Positions 8,119 to 15,952 are shown, counted from the first letter of the stretch. The stretch is 64,000 nucleotides of DNA from Helicobacter sp. MIT 11-5569 (GCF_000765695.2 NZ_JRPB02000003.1:157269-221268), one strand, 5' to 3'. Notes: a model not told the origin generated them from the sequence alone. Translations and numbers: made by a program.

Positions 8119-8717
8119 TATGGATAATTCCTAAAATACCAAAGAAATGCAAACATAATTCCTGAAGTTTTCGGATAGGAAGAATCTAAAATAAAATTAT
8201 AGGCTTCTTCTTTTGGGATAAAGATTGTTTCAATATTTTCATCATCGACACCACCGCCTAAGTTTTGGCGGTAAGTTTCATCAAGAGCAGCGAAAAATAG
8301 TGTTTGTTTGCTTCCTGCAAATCCCACAGAGCTATAAAATTCTGTAATTTTTATGAGATTTTGCAAAGGGACATTATAGCCGCATTCTTCTAAAATCTCT
8401 TCTTGCATAATTACATTAAGCGGTTTATCTTTGTCTGTGATTCCTGCACATAATTCAAAAGTGTAACCAATTTCAGTTTTTAAATGCCCTATATCGCGAT
8501 TCTTTTCTTTTAAAAATACAGCAGGGCGAAATTGTTTGACAACAACAAAAGCGTTTTTTTGTGTGTGGTAGAGTAATGCTGCAACACTATCATGTGCTTC
8601 TATAATATCCCAGCTACGTTCTTTTCCATTTTCATTAAAAAGCATTCTTTTGGATTTTATGTATTTAGAATCCTCACACGCACAAAAGCGAATATTTGAA
8701 ATATTTTTAGGTTGCAT
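8118..8717 (-). CDS. Nudix hydrolase resembling UDP-sugar diphosphatase (NUDT14 type)
   Basis: The 199-residue product is a Nudix pyrophosphohydrolase. The Nudix box runs GITDKDKPLNVIMQEEILEE and continues CGY. The catalytic EExxEE-like acidic pair is kept, but the usual first Glu is Lys and the usual Arg is Glu. The flanks FELCAGITD, EECGY, FYSSVGFAGSKQTLFFA, GGGVDDENIE and YPKTSGIMFAFLWYF match my memory of mammalian NUDT14 (UDP-glucose diphosphatase) closely, more so than ADP-ribose pyrophosphatases such as NudF. Substrate is inferred. It overlaps both neighbours by one base (TAATG at each end). Confidence 0.8.
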   Translation of the reverse strand: MQPKNISNIRFCACEDSKYIKSKRMLFNENGKERSWDIIEAHDSVAALLYHTQKNAFVVVKQFRPAVFLKEKNRDIGHLKTEIGYTFELCAGITDKDKPLNVIMQEEILEECGYNVPLQNLIKITEFYSSVGFAGSKQTLFFAALDETYRQNLGGGVDDENIETIFIPKEEAYNFILDSSYPKTSGIMFAFLWYFRNYP

Positions 8718-9955
8718 TAGTTAAAGTTCTTATCATCTTGACTTAGATAAACGATATAGCCATCTTTGATACGTTTAAAAGGCGTGTTTTGGAATTTATC
8801 TTCTGAAAGAGCTATATTGAGTGCTTTTTTATAATTTTTGGCATTTGCTAAGAAAGTTTCTTTTTCCTTACCTTGTAATTTTGAATGCGTGATTTTTAAA
8901 TGTTTGATAGGATTAACAGCATTGCCATTTCTATATAAACCAAAATGCAAGTGTGGTCCTGTGCTAAGTCCTGTGCTACCCACTGTTCCGATTCTTTTAC
9001 CTTGTTTGACGCGAGTGCCCATTCGGATTCCGCGCTCAATCTTTTGCATATGCGCATAAAGCGTTCTGTATCCATTATTGTGTTGGATAATCACAGTTCT
9101 GCCATATCCTCCTTTTGTTCCAGCAAAAATTACTTTTCCATCACCTGAAGCGCGGATTGGCGTATGTCTAGGTGCTGCATAATCTGTGCCTAAATGCGGG
9201 CGTTTGTAGCCTAAAATAGGGTGTTTTCTTCCCATTGAAAAATGCGAGGAGATTCTTTTGTATTGCAGAGGCACAGTGAGGAGATATTTGGTTAAATTAT
9301 TTCCTTGTAAGTCGTAGAAATGTCCATCGTCATGGCGGATTACATAGCGATTTTTGTTATTGATTTTAAGGGTTGATGCTTTGATATTAGGCGAACCAAA
9401 ATTTTTGCCTAAGCGATATTTGCGCTCATAAATCACCGCGAGTTGGTCTCCTTTGCGCACTTCTTTACGAAAATTAACATTGCCTTTATGAGCTTGGATA
9501 AAATCACTTGCTAAAAAACTATCTCCTGTTAGATTAACAATATCATTATATAAGGAATTATCCACTGATAAAGAAATCGTGTGTTCTTTGGAGAAATACA
9601 CAACCGGAATCGCACGCATTCCATAGCTATCACCTTGTTTAAAAACATGAAGTTGTGAATTTTCATTAATAGGAATTAGAGCTTGAAGCAGTGTAGAATC
9701 GTCATATAATGTATAATAAGTGCTTCCGCTAATAATTTCATCAGCAAGTTCTTTGTCTTCTGGAGCAAGGTCATAATAGGTTTTTAAAGGAATCGCATTT
9801 TTTTCAAAAAAAGTGAGTAGAGTTTGCCCTTGTTCCCATTTTGCCTCTTGGATTGTTGCCGCGTGTGAAAATACCCCAAAAGTCCCAAAAACAAGCCAAA
9901 ACTTAAGTGTGTTTCTAAAAATTTTTATGGGTTTGATTTGTTTTATAATACGCAT
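8717..9955 (-). CDS. M23 peptidoglycan peptidase, Csd3/Pgp3-like
   Basis: This is a periplasmic zinc peptidase acting on peptidoglycan cross-links and stem peptides. After a signal/anchor at about 13-33 comes a 200-residue N-terminal region, then the LytM/M23 domain with zinc ligands His254 and Asp258 (HLGTD) and His335/His337 (HLHFG). The length of 412 residues and the N-terminal region fit Helicobacter Csd3 and Campylobacter Pgp3, dual endopeptidase/carboxypeptidases that set helical cell shape. The shape role is inferred. It is the first gene of the long leftward string, behind a TATAAT at 10000-10005. Confidence 0.85.
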   Translation of the reverse strand: MRIIKQIKPIKIFRNTLKFWLVFGTFGVFSHAATIQEAKWEQGQTLLTFFEKNAIPLKTYYDLAPEDKELADEIISGSTYYTLYDDSTLLQALIPINENSQLHVFKQGDSYGMRAIPVVYFSKEHTISLSVDNSLYNDIVNLTGDSFLASDFIQAHKGNVNFRKEVRKGDQLAVIYERKYRLGKNFGSPNIKASTLKINNKNRYVIRHDDGHFYDLQGNNLTKYLLTVPLQYKRISSHFSMGRKHPILGYKRPHLGTDYAAPRHTPIRASGDGKVIFAGTKGGYGRTVIIQHNNGYRTLYAHMQKIERGIRMGTRVKQGKRIGTVGSTGLSTGPHLHFGLYRNGNAVNPIKHLKITHSKLQGKEKETFLANAKNYKKALNIALSEDKFQNTPFKRIKDGYIVYLSQDDKNFN

Positions 9956-9999
9956 AATAATCCTTTAAAATAACCTAGATTTTTAAAATTGAATTAAGA

Positions 10000-10005
10000 A
10001 TTATA
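10000..10005 (-). promoter_or_regulatory. sigma-70-type -10 box of the Csd3-lpxB-leuC string
   Basis: A consensus TATAAT on the minus strand lies about 45 bases before the Csd3-like start codon, with an AAAGGA SD sequence in the leader. It faces away from the TATAAT at 10075-10080, so the two gene groups are divergently transcribed from 9956-10119. Confidence 0.6.
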
Positions 10006-10074
10006 ACACAAAATCCGCAATTTAGGGCAATAAAATTAAAAAATGCTTTAAAATTTATCATTTTAAAATTTTGC

Positions 10075-10080
10075 TATAAT
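10075..10080 (+). promoter_or_regulatory. sigma-70-type -10 box, extended (TTGC-TATAAT)
   Basis: TTTTGCTATAAT ends at 10080, about 40 bases before the ATG of the small membrane protein at 10120, with AGGAG immediately before the gene. The same TTTGCTATAAT or TTGGCTATAAT form recurs upstream of dapD (47926) and the gene at 63117, so it looks like the local housekeeping promoter form. Confidence 0.65.
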
Positions 10081-10119
10081 CTTAATATTGATTTCACAAT
10101 ATAAAGCTTAGGAGCATAA

Positions 10120-10314
10120 ATGAAAGATTGGTTTGTGCCTTCAATTGGGTTTGGATTATTTGTTTATTTTATGCTTTTTGTAATTTTATATGCCATTAAA
10201 ATTGGTGGTCCAAATGTTCCATTGCATAGTGAAACACAGAATATTGCGCCAGCAAAAAACGAAACAGAGAAATTTTTACAAGATGTTTCAAAAAGTGTGC
10301 GTGAATCATTTTAG
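10120..10314 (+). CDS. small single-span membrane protein
   Basis: The 64-residue product has one N-terminal membrane helix at about 7-28 (SIGFGLFVYFMLFVILYAI) followed by a polar, probably exposed tail of about 35 residues ending in an amphipathic helix (EKFLQDVSKSVRESF). It has a clear SD sequence (TAGGAG) and its own -10 box. Its position just before flgM could mean a link to motility, but the sequence gives no direct evidence and flgM has its own promoter-like site between them. Confidence 0.7.
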   Translation: MKDWFVPSIGFGLFVYFMLFVILYAIKIGGPNVPLHSETQNIAPAKNETEKFLQDVSKSVRESF

Positions 10315-10328
10315 TTTTTTAAAATTTA

Positions 10329-10336
10329 GCCGATAT
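10329..10336 (+). promoter_or_regulatory. sigma-28 (FliA)-like -10 element before flgM
   Basis: GCCGATAT matches the FliA -10 consensus GCCGATAA at seven of eight bases and lies 31 bases before the flgM ATG. The upstream -35 region (TTTTAG around 10309-10314) is only a weak match to TAAA. FliA control of its own anti-sigma factor is common in flagellar systems. Confidence 0.6.
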
Positions 10337-10366
10337 AGCTATAAGATTTCATAAAAAGGAGTGAAA

Positions 10367-10606
10367 ATGATTAATCATTTGATGAATAATGCAACTTTCT
10401 CAACTGCTATTAATCAAGCGAACAACAAAAATACTTCGCAAGTTAATGCAAAAAATGAAACCATTGATGATAAGCAAAAAACAAAAGAAAATGTAAAAAC
10501 TTCAGAATCTAAAGTGGATACAATCAAAGATGCAATCAAAAATGGAACATATAAAATTGATTTAAGGGGGAGTGCAGAAAAATTGGCACAAGAATTGCTT
10601 AGATAG
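10367..10606 (+). CDS. flgM: anti-sigma-28 factor FlgM
   Basis: FlgM holds sigma-28 (FliA) inactive until the hook-basal body is complete. The product is 79 residues, low in complexity and disordered-looking at the N-terminus (Asn/Lys/Thr-rich), with the conserved C-terminal FliA-binding segment: SKVDTIKDAIKNGTYKIDLR followed by GSAEKLAQELL. The start is the ATG at 10367; an in-frame GTG at 10361 is inside the AAAGGAG SD sequence and cannot be used with it. flgN-like and flgK follow within 30 bases each. Confidence 0.88.
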   Translation: MINHLMNNATFSTAINQANNKNTSQVNAKNETIDDKQKTKENVKTSESKVDTIKDAIKNGTYKIDLRGSAEKLAQELLR

Positions 10607-10633
10607 AGATAACTTATTTCAAGGAGTTATCTT

Positions 10634-11101
10634 ATGTCTTTGCAGTTTTTACAAGATGCATTAGAGGATGTTAAAGCTCTAATTGCAATCACTGAACAAG
10701 ATATTGCTGATATTAAGGTTGCGAATAATGACGCAATCTTTGCAAGGATTCCGCAAAAAGAAGAGCTAACCGCATCATTTATCCGCAAAAAAGAAGCGTA
10801 TGCTAAAGAAGTAGAAGAACGCTTGTGTGCAGAGTTTCCAAATGCTACATTAGAAGATTTGACTTATGAAGACAAGCAGCGTTTGTTGGGTGAGGGTGCT
10901 AGCCAATACACAGCAGAATTGCATGATAGTTTAAGTGTGTTAAAAGATTTAAATTTGCGTCTTGGCAAAATGTCTTTAGCTGTTTCTGAATTTTACAGCT
11001 CACTTTTAAGCAAAATCGTTCCTGTTGAAGACCGCGGATATAAAAAACAATCCCAAAAACAATCACTAGGTAACGCATCATTTCTACAAACAGAAATTTA
11101 A
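10634..11101 (+). CDS. flgN: FlgN-like flagellar chaperone
   Basis: The 155-residue product is all alpha-helical, soluble and acidic, with the length and helix pattern of FlgN, the cytosolic chaperone for the hook-filament junction proteins FlgK and FlgL. Sequence similarity to enterobacterial FlgN is weak by eye; the assignment rests mainly on position between flgM and flgK, the same order I recall in C. jejuni. The SD sequence AAGGAG lies nine bases before the ATG. Confidence 0.75.
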   Translation: MSLQFLQDALEDVKALIAITEQDIADIKVANNDAIFARIPQKEELTASFIRKKEAYAKEVEERLCAEFPNATLEDLTYEDKQRLLGEGASQYTAELHDSLSVLKDLNLRLGKMSLAVSEFYSSLLSKIVPVEDRGYKKQSQKQSLGNASFLQTEI

Positions 11102-11111
11102 GGAGTAGATA

Positions 11112-12938
11112 ATGGGCGGACTACTTTCTTCTTTGAATACTCCTTATACAGGGCTAACTGGTCATCAAGTAATGGTGGATACCACGGGAAACAATATTGC
11201 TAATGCAAATAATGAATTTTATACGCGTCAAGTTGTGCGTCCCGCAGCTGAAACTCCCCTTTGGAAGCAAAATTACGCATTAGGACAGGGATTAAGCATT
11301 CTGACAATTGAACGTGTGCATGATGAATATAGTTTTATGCGTTATAAAAAAGCAGCGTCAGAAAAAACTTATTATGATACAAGCTTTTCTGGGCTTAAAG
11401 AAGCTTCGTCTTATTATCCAGAAATCGATAATGTAGGAATCTATAACGATTTACAAGAGTATTTTGATGCTTGGAAAGACCTTTCGACAAAAGCTGGAGA
11501 CCCAGCGCAAAAAATTGCCTTAGCAGAGCGAGCAGGGACATTGACAAAAAATATCCAAGAAACGCGCAAATCTTTAGAGTATCTCCAACAACGTCTTAAT
11601 GATGAAATGAAAATCGCAGTTGAAGAGGTGAATCGCTTAGGTGAGCAAATTGCAATCTTAAATAAGCAGATTATAGAGCATGAAAGCCATGAGCTTTACA
11701 AAAAAGCAAATGATTTGCGTGATTTGCGCGACCAATATGAGTTTGAAATTAACAATCTTATCGGTTGTAATGTTTTTAAACAAAATGTGCAAGGAAGCTG
11801 TGTTGTGAATAAAGATATTGCCGATTTTGATGATGGTTATACACTAACAATCGGAGGAAAATCCATAGTAGATGGCACTTCTTTTCACCCTTTAGTTTTG
11901 GATAATTCCGAAAATCCAAGCGGAATCTATACGATTAAATATTTGCGTAGCGACCACAAGCCTTATGATTTAACAAATGCTTTAAATGAAGGTAAAGTTG
12001 GCGCATTGCTAGATTTGATTCGCACAGAAGATGTGTTAAATTGTAACGGCACTTTAGGAAAGTTACAAATTTATATTAACGACCTTGATACTTTTGCAAA
12101 TGGAATCATAGAAGCGACAAATAATATCTATGCAGAATGTTCTCAATTAAGTGCAAGAAGCGACTATTTGACCTTAGATACAAGAGACGCGCTAACAACA
12201 AGCGGTTATAATGTGCATGAAGGGACATTCAAAGTTGTTATGTATAATAAAGATGGAAAAGAGCTTGGAGTGCGTGAAGTTACAATCAACAATCTTACAA
12301 CAATGCAAAGTATTGTTAGTCAGCTTAATGCAAATGTCGATGATAATGAAGACGGAAACGCTTTGAATGATTTTGATGACCACTTTCAAGCAATCTATAA
12401 TAACGATTCCAGAACGTTTAGTATCACAGCTAAAAATCCTTCAGAAGAGATTTATATCTCAATCCAAGATAATGGCACAAACTTCGCCGGAGCATTTGGG
12501 GTTAATCGTTTCTTTGATGGTAAAGACGCAAGCGATATTGAGCTTGCACAACGATACCGCGAAGACCCAACGCAAATTAGAGCATTTAGAGAAGCAGTAG
12601 ATGGAAATTTTGTGGTTGCAAACAAAATGCAACAATTACAATTTGACAAGATTACCTTTACAGATTATAAGGGCGAGGAGAGGTCAGAAACCATTAGTGG
12701 GTATTTTCGTTACATTGCAGGCAAGGTTGCCACAGAGACACAAGCGACACAAATGACGCAAAATACAAAAGAAGCTGTCTATCAAGCAGCCAAACAAGAA
12801 TACAAAGCGATTTCTGAAGTTTCAGTAGATGACGAGCTAGTCAATCTTATCCGATTCCAAAGTGGATATAGCGCAAATGCAAAAATGATTTCGACCATTG
12901 ATGAGATGATTACTACATTATTAGGAATCAAAAATTAA
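11112..12938 (+). CDS. flgK: flagellar hook-associated protein 1
   Basis: FlgK (HAP1) forms the first junction ring between hook and filament and is exported by the flagellar type III system. The 608-residue product has the conserved rod/hook N-terminal helix (SSLNTPYTGLTGHQVMVDTT, then GNNIANANNEFYTRQ) and the paired C-terminal heptad region (VSVDDELVNLIRFQSGYSAN followed by AKMISTIDEMITTLLG). The middle, about residues 200-500, is variable as expected. It is preceded at ten bases by the flgN-like gene with AAGGAG in the gap. Confidence 0.95.
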   Translation: MGGLLSSLNTPYTGLTGHQVMVDTTGNNIANANNEFYTRQVVRPAAETPLWKQNYALGQGLSILTIERVHDEYSFMRYKKAASEKTYYDTSFSGLKEASSYYPEIDNVGIYNDLQEYFDAWKDLSTKAGDPAQKIALAERAGTLTKNIQETRKSLEYLQQRLNDEMKIAVEEVNRLGEQIAILNKQIIEHESHELYKKANDLRDLRDQYEFEINNLIGCNVFKQNVQGSCVVNKDIADFDDGYTLTIGGKSIVDGTSFHPLVLDNSENPSGIYTIKYLRSDHKPYDLTNALNEGKVGALLDLIRTEDVLNCNGTLGKLQIYINDLDTFANGIIEATNNIYAECSQLSARSDYLTLDTRDALTTSGYNVHEGTFKVVMYNKDGKELGVREVTINNLTTMQSIVSQLNANVDDNEDGNALNDFDDHFQAIYNNDSRTFSITAKNPSEEIYISIQDNGTNFAGAFGVNRFFDGKDASDIELAQRYREDPTQIRAFREAVDGNFVVANKMQQLQFDKITFTDYKGEERSETISGYFRYIAGKVATETQATQMTQNTKEAVYQAAKQEYKAISEVSVDDELVNLIRFQSGYSANAKMISTIDEMITTLLGIKN

Positions 12939-13122
12939 TTTTCTAAAAGTTAATTTCTAAAGAAGCTAGATTTTAGAATCTCCACTAAAATCGCTTCTAT
13001 ACTTAGCAATAAACTCTAAACTAATCATTAATAAACTTGAAAATTCCCCTAAAAATCTTAAAATTACTGCAAAAATTTCCAAAATAATACGCAAAGACTT
13101 GCTTTTTATCTTGAAAATTTAA

Positions 13123-13128
13123 TACAAT
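13123..13128 (+). promoter_or_regulatory. -10 box (TACAAT) of the MOMP porin gene
   Basis: TTTAATACAATTAG lies about 38 bases before the porin ATG, with CGAGGAG as SD sequence. The 228-base gap 12939-13166 between flgK and the porin is AT-rich and otherwise holds no supported gene. Confidence 0.5.
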
Positions 13129-13166
13129 TAGCGTGCAATTTTAAATTTTACTTCGAGGAGATAATA

Positions 13167-14612
13167 ATGAAGTTCTTAAAATTAAGTTTGGCGGCGAGTG
13201 TTGCACTAGGTGCATTCTCAACAGCAAGTTTCGCACAGCCTTTAGAAGAAGCAATCAAAGGTGTAGATGTAAGCGGGTTTTTGAGATATCGTTATAATGA
13301 TGATAGATATGATAATCAAAATAATGTAGATAATGATGCAGGACCTACACCTGCAGCTAAAGGTAATGCTACACATAGATGGAGAGCACAAGCAGATTTC
13401 AAAACTCCAACAGTAAATGCAGTAGCACTTAACTTAGGTGTATATTATAACAATGAGCGTCAAAATGTAAATCACGGAAAAAATGGAGCAGTTACAGATG
13501 CAAATGGTAATACCGTTTTACCTGCTGGCTTAGGAAATGGACTTGGAGCAGGAAAAGATGGAGATTTTGGTGTAAGCGTATATAATGCGACAATCACTCC
13601 AGATAGCACAGCGACAACTGTAATTCTCGGTAAGCAACGTCTTGGCACTCCATTAACAGATGCGCTTGATGATAGAGGAACAGGTATTTTAGCTCTAAAT
13701 AGTGATATTCCCGGACTTACTCTAGCAGCAGGTGCATTTGACTCTTGGAGCTTAGATGATATGTTTCAAGGATATAATGGTAATGAAACATCAGTAGATA
13801 AGCCACTTTATGTATTAGCTGCAATCTACAACACAGACACAGCTATCGGTAACTTTGGTGCGCAAGTTTGGGGCTTCTATGTAGATAGCTTAGTAGATTC
13901 AGCAATCTTTGCAGAATTAGGCTGGAAATATAGCTTCTTAAATGCAACATTACAATATGCGATGCTAACATTAAATGATGATGCAGAAAGTTTAACTGCT
14001 GGTTTATATGGAAAAATTAATCCAAATGATCCAAATAGCGCAGCAAATGCTGCAACAGATAATGATTTACTCTCTTTCCAAATTGGTGCAAACTTTAAAG
14101 AATACAACTTACCACTAGATATTAAACTTGGATATATCACAAACTTCCAAGATGGTATAGCGGTATCTTTCGATGATGAAGGAACATTTGCAAAAGCTGG
14201 AAAGCTATGGTGGCAAAATAATGCTACTGGAGTATCTATTGGTTTAGGAGCAACACTATTAAATGGAAATTACCAAGCAAAAGCAGGAGATGAGCAAGAA
14301 ATCAGCGTAATGTATGGAACTCTAGGCTATGGCTTCCTTGAAGATAGATTAAATATTGGCATTGAGGGTGTGTTTGGTGAAAACGAAGTTACACGACTTC
14401 CAGCAGGGCAGACAGACGGAGGGGTTATCTATAAGAAAACAAAATTCACAGAAATCACTCCAGTGGTTAGCTGGCAACATAATAAGAATCTAAAAATCTC
14501 TGCATTCTATGCAATGCTATCTACTGAGCTAGAAACAGAAAATGGTGTTGCTTCATCAAAACCAGATGAAGATAGAAACAGAGCAAGGGTAGAAGTAAAA
14601 TACTCTTTCTAG
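13167..14612 (+). CDS. major outer membrane protein porin (Campylobacter MOMP family)
   Basis: The 481-residue product is an outer-membrane beta-barrel porin. It has a signal peptide cleaved after SFA (residues 21-23), a mature start QPLEEAIKGVDVSGFLRYRY that matches Campylobacter MOMP/PorA, many alternating amphipathic strands, and a terminal Phe (VEVKYSF) that serves as the Bam recognition signal. Among helicobacters, MOMP-type porins are known from a few enterohepatic species such as H. pullorum, which is a clue to the source. Single gene, own promoter, strong terminator. Confidence 0.9.
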   Translation: MKFLKLSLAASVALGAFSTASFAQPLEEAIKGVDVSGFLRYRYNDDRYDNQNNVDNDAGPTPAAKGNATHRWRAQADFKTPTVNAVALNLGVYYNNERQNVNHGKNGAVTDANGNTVLPAGLGNGLGAGKDGDFGVSVYNATITPDSTATTVILGKQRLGTPLTDALDDRGTGILALNSDIPGLTLAAGAFDSWSLDDMFQGYNGNETSVDKPLYVLAAIYNTDTAIGNFGAQVWGFYVDSLVDSAIFAELGWKYSFLNATLQYAMLTLNDDAESLTAGLYGKINPNDPNSAANAATDNDLLSFQIGANFKEYNLPLDIKLGYITNFQDGIAVSFDDEGTFAKAGKLWWQNNATGVSIGLGATLLNGNYQAKAGDEQEISVMYGTLGYGFLEDRLNIGIEGVFGENEVTRLPAGQTDGGVIYKKTKFTEITPVVSWQHNKNLKISAFYAMLSTELETENGVASSKPDEDRNRARVEVKYSF

Positions 14613-14620
14613 TTGCAAAC

Positions 14621-14650
14621 AAGAATCCCTTTTTGGGATTCTTTCTTCTT
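14621..14650 (+). terminator. intrinsic terminator of the MOMP gene
   Basis: AAGAATCCC (14621-14629), loop TTTTT, GGGATTCTT (14635-14643): a perfect 9-bp stem followed by CTTCTTT. It lies eight bases after the porin stop codon. Confidence 0.85.
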
Positions 14651-14787
14651 TAAAACTTTTTAAACTCTAAAAAACTTCTTTAACACTAAAAACTAAATAA
14701 AACTAAAAAATACTATTAAATTTACAAAAATCACAAAATCTTTAATGCTAGTAACTTTTTTCTTAGTGATTCTTAAATTTAAATGGA

Positions 14788-14793
14788 TAAAAT
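14788..14793 (+). promoter_or_regulatory. -10-like box of the candidate type I toxin mRNA
   Basis: GATAAAAT (14786-14793; hexamer TAAAAT) lies seven to eight bases before the start of the structured leader at about 14801, so transcription would begin right at the first hairpin. A similar GATAAAAT box occurs before the last gene at 63930. Confidence 0.5.
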
Positions 14794-14800
14794 TGAAGCG

Positions 14801-14839
14801 GTGAAGTTGATTCCTTAGTGAATCGGAACTTCACTAAGG
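14801..14839 (+). ncRNA. structured leader with two competing hairpins
   Basis: GTGAAGTT (14801-14808) pairs perfectly with AACTTCAC (14827-14834), and inside it GATTC (14809-14813) pairs with GAATC (14820-14824). In competition, CCTTAGTGAA (14813-14822) pairs perfectly with TTCACTAAGG (14830-14839). The two folds share strands and exclude each other. On the opposite strand the first hairpin is followed by CGCTTCAATTTTA, so it could terminate an antisense RNA. Confidence 0.6.
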
Positions 14840-14842
14840 GAA

Positions 14843-14874
14843 ATTTGCTTCTCCGAAAGGAGGTAAATGCAAAT
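14843..14874 (+). promoter_or_regulatory. hairpin that hides the SD sequence and start codon of the 20-residue peptide
   Basis: The SD sequence AAAGGAGG (14856-14863) lies in a stem: CTCC (14851-14854), a GAAA tetraloop of GNRA type, GGAG (14859-14862). An outer 6-bp stem joins ATTTGC (14843-14848) to GCAAAT (14869-14874), enclosing most of the ATG. Ribosome entry should be blocked in this fold, as in known type I toxin mRNAs. Confidence 0.7.
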
Positions 14875-14929
14875 GAAAACGATAGCAATTATAATCCTGC
14901 TATGCTTAATTATAACTTATGCAAATTAA
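14867..14929 (+). CDS. 20-residue hydrophobic peptide, candidate type I toxin
   Basis: The ORF is ATG-CAA-ATG-AAA... to TAA and encodes MQMKTIAIIILLCLIITYAN. It has a short basic start and a hydrophobic core of about 14 residues with a single Cys, the size and shape of E. coli Ibs toxins (18-19 residues) and comparable to Helicobacter AapA toxins in genetic layout, although AapA peptides are longer and more basic. The SD sequence is unusually strong (AAAGGAGG) but sequestered. A terminator follows at once. Minus-strand TATAAT boxes lie inside the ORF. It stands alone between the porin and gpsA. A leader peptide or a membrane-acting small protein without toxicity remains possible; toxicity is inference. 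Confidence 0.65.
   Translation: MQMKTIAIIILLCLIITYAN
14888..14914 (-). promoter_or_regulatory. two TATAAT boxes antisense to the peptide ORF
   Basis: ATTATA at 14888-14893 and 14909-14914 on the plus strand read as consensus TATAAT on the minus strand. A transcript from either would run leftwards across the SD hairpin and the leader, where the 14801-14834 inverted repeat followed by AATTTTA could end it. This is the expected position of an IsoA/Sib-like antisense antitoxin RNA. In such AT-rich DNA a single box would mean little; two in a 63-base ORF is suggestive. Confidence 0.5.
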
Positions 14930-14932
14930 GTA

Positions 14933-14956
14933 TCGCCCTTTTTGGGCGAGCGTTTT
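14933..14956 (+). terminator. terminator of the peptide mRNA
   Basis: TCGCCC (14933-14938), loop TTTTT, GGGCGA (14944-14949), followed by GCGTTTTC. It begins four bases after the peptide stop codon and defines a transcript of about 155 nt from 14801. It also separates the peptide from the convergent gpsA. Confidence 0.75.
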
Positions 14957-14967
14957 CTCCCTTCTTT

Positions 14968-15852
14968 CTAACTCTGCATTAAATCTAACAAACTTTGCTT
15001 TGGATTTTTACCTTGTATAATTTGTGCAACTTCTTTTGCAATAGGTGTGTAGATATTATGTTTTTGGGCTAGAGTGTAAATCTCTTCCGATGTTTTTACT
15101 CCTTCTGCGACTTCTCCTAAATCGTCTAAAATCTCTTGAAGTTTTCTGCCCTGTGCGAGATAGATTCCGACACGAAAATTACGCGATAGAGTAGAATTTG
15201 CAGTTAAAAATAAATCTCCAGCACCTGATAATCCTAAAAATGTGGAATCTTGCGCACCAAAAAACTTGCCAAATCTTGTCATTTCAACTAACCCTCTAGC
15301 CACCAAAGATGCGCGCGCGTTATTTCCAAGCCCTAATCCCTCACAAATCCCGCTCGCAATAGCAATTACATTTTTATAAGCCCCGCCAATCTCACCACCC
15401 ATAACATCTAAAGAAATGTAGGGTTTAATAAAACTAGGAAATAGCATACTCCATTCTTTTGCAAACCCCATTGATTCTGAATGAATATTCAGTGCGCAAG
15501 GTAATGCGTTTTGCACTTCTTTAGCAAAGCTTGGTCCTGCAAGATAGCTAAGTTTGGCATTAGGATAAGCTTTGCTAAAAATTTCGCTGACAAACTCTCC
15601 ATTTGCGATTCCTTTTGAGGCGACTAAAATTTTCGCCTCTTTTGGAAGCGGGTGTGTGCTTAGCCATAAATGCAATGCAGAGCTAACAATCGCAACAACA
15701 AAATAATCACTATCTTGCGCTTCTTCTTGTGTGATTTGTGCTTTAGAGTTTAGATTTTTTCGAGAAATAATAAAGGCAGAATTTTTTTCTTTGAAGGCAA
15801 AATGTAATGCACTTCCCCACGCTCCACCTCCAAATATGCTAATTTTAGGCAT
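14968..15852 (-). CDS. gpsA: glycerol-3-phosphate dehydrogenase [NAD(P)+]
   Basis: GpsA reduces dihydroxyacetone phosphate to sn-glycerol 3-phosphate, the backbone precursor of phospholipids. The 294-residue product starts with a Rossmann motif (ISIFGGGAWGSALHFAF), then SKGIANG, LAGPSFAKEV, the active-site region GGAYKNVIAIASGICEGL with the catalytic Lys, and GLSGAGDLFLT. It is a little shorter than the E. coli enzyme, as is usual in this phylum. ATAAGGATTC precedes the ATG. Convergent with the candidate toxin gene. Confidence 0.94.
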   Translation of the reverse strand: MPKISIFGGGAWGSALHFAFKEKNSAFIISRKNLNSKAQITQEEAQDSDYFVVAIVSSALHLWLSTHPLPKEAKILVASKGIANGEFVSEIFSKAYPNAKLSYLAGPSFAKEVQNALPCALNIHSESMGFAKEWSMLFPSFIKPYISLDVMGGEIGGAYKNVIAIASGICEGLGLGNNARASLVARGLVEMTRFGKFFGAQDSTFLGLSGAGDLFLTANSTLSRNFRVGIYLAQGRKLQEILDDLGEVAEGVKTSEEIYTLAQKHNIYTPIAKEVAQIIQGKNPKQSLLDLMQS

Positions 15853-15952
15853 TAGAATCCTTATAATAAATCTTTTATGGCATTAATCTTAAAGCTGAAA
15901 TTTTAGTAAAAATATATTAAAATTTTGCCACATTTTTAAAAAAGAGTTTGCA

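Noticed and set aside
12966..13094. 42-codon hydrophobic frame on the minus strand between flgK and the porin gene (TTG start)
   Set aside because: No SD sequence, overlaps the porin promoter region, and AT-rich DNA gives such hydrophobic frames by chance; not enough to call a gene.
1128..14842. The 11-mer CACTAAGGGAA occurs both in the hairpin at 1128-1138 and in the toxin leader at 14832-14842
   Set aside because: One shared 11-mer in 64 kb of biased sequence is weak evidence for trans-acting RNA pairing; both are explained by local hairpins.
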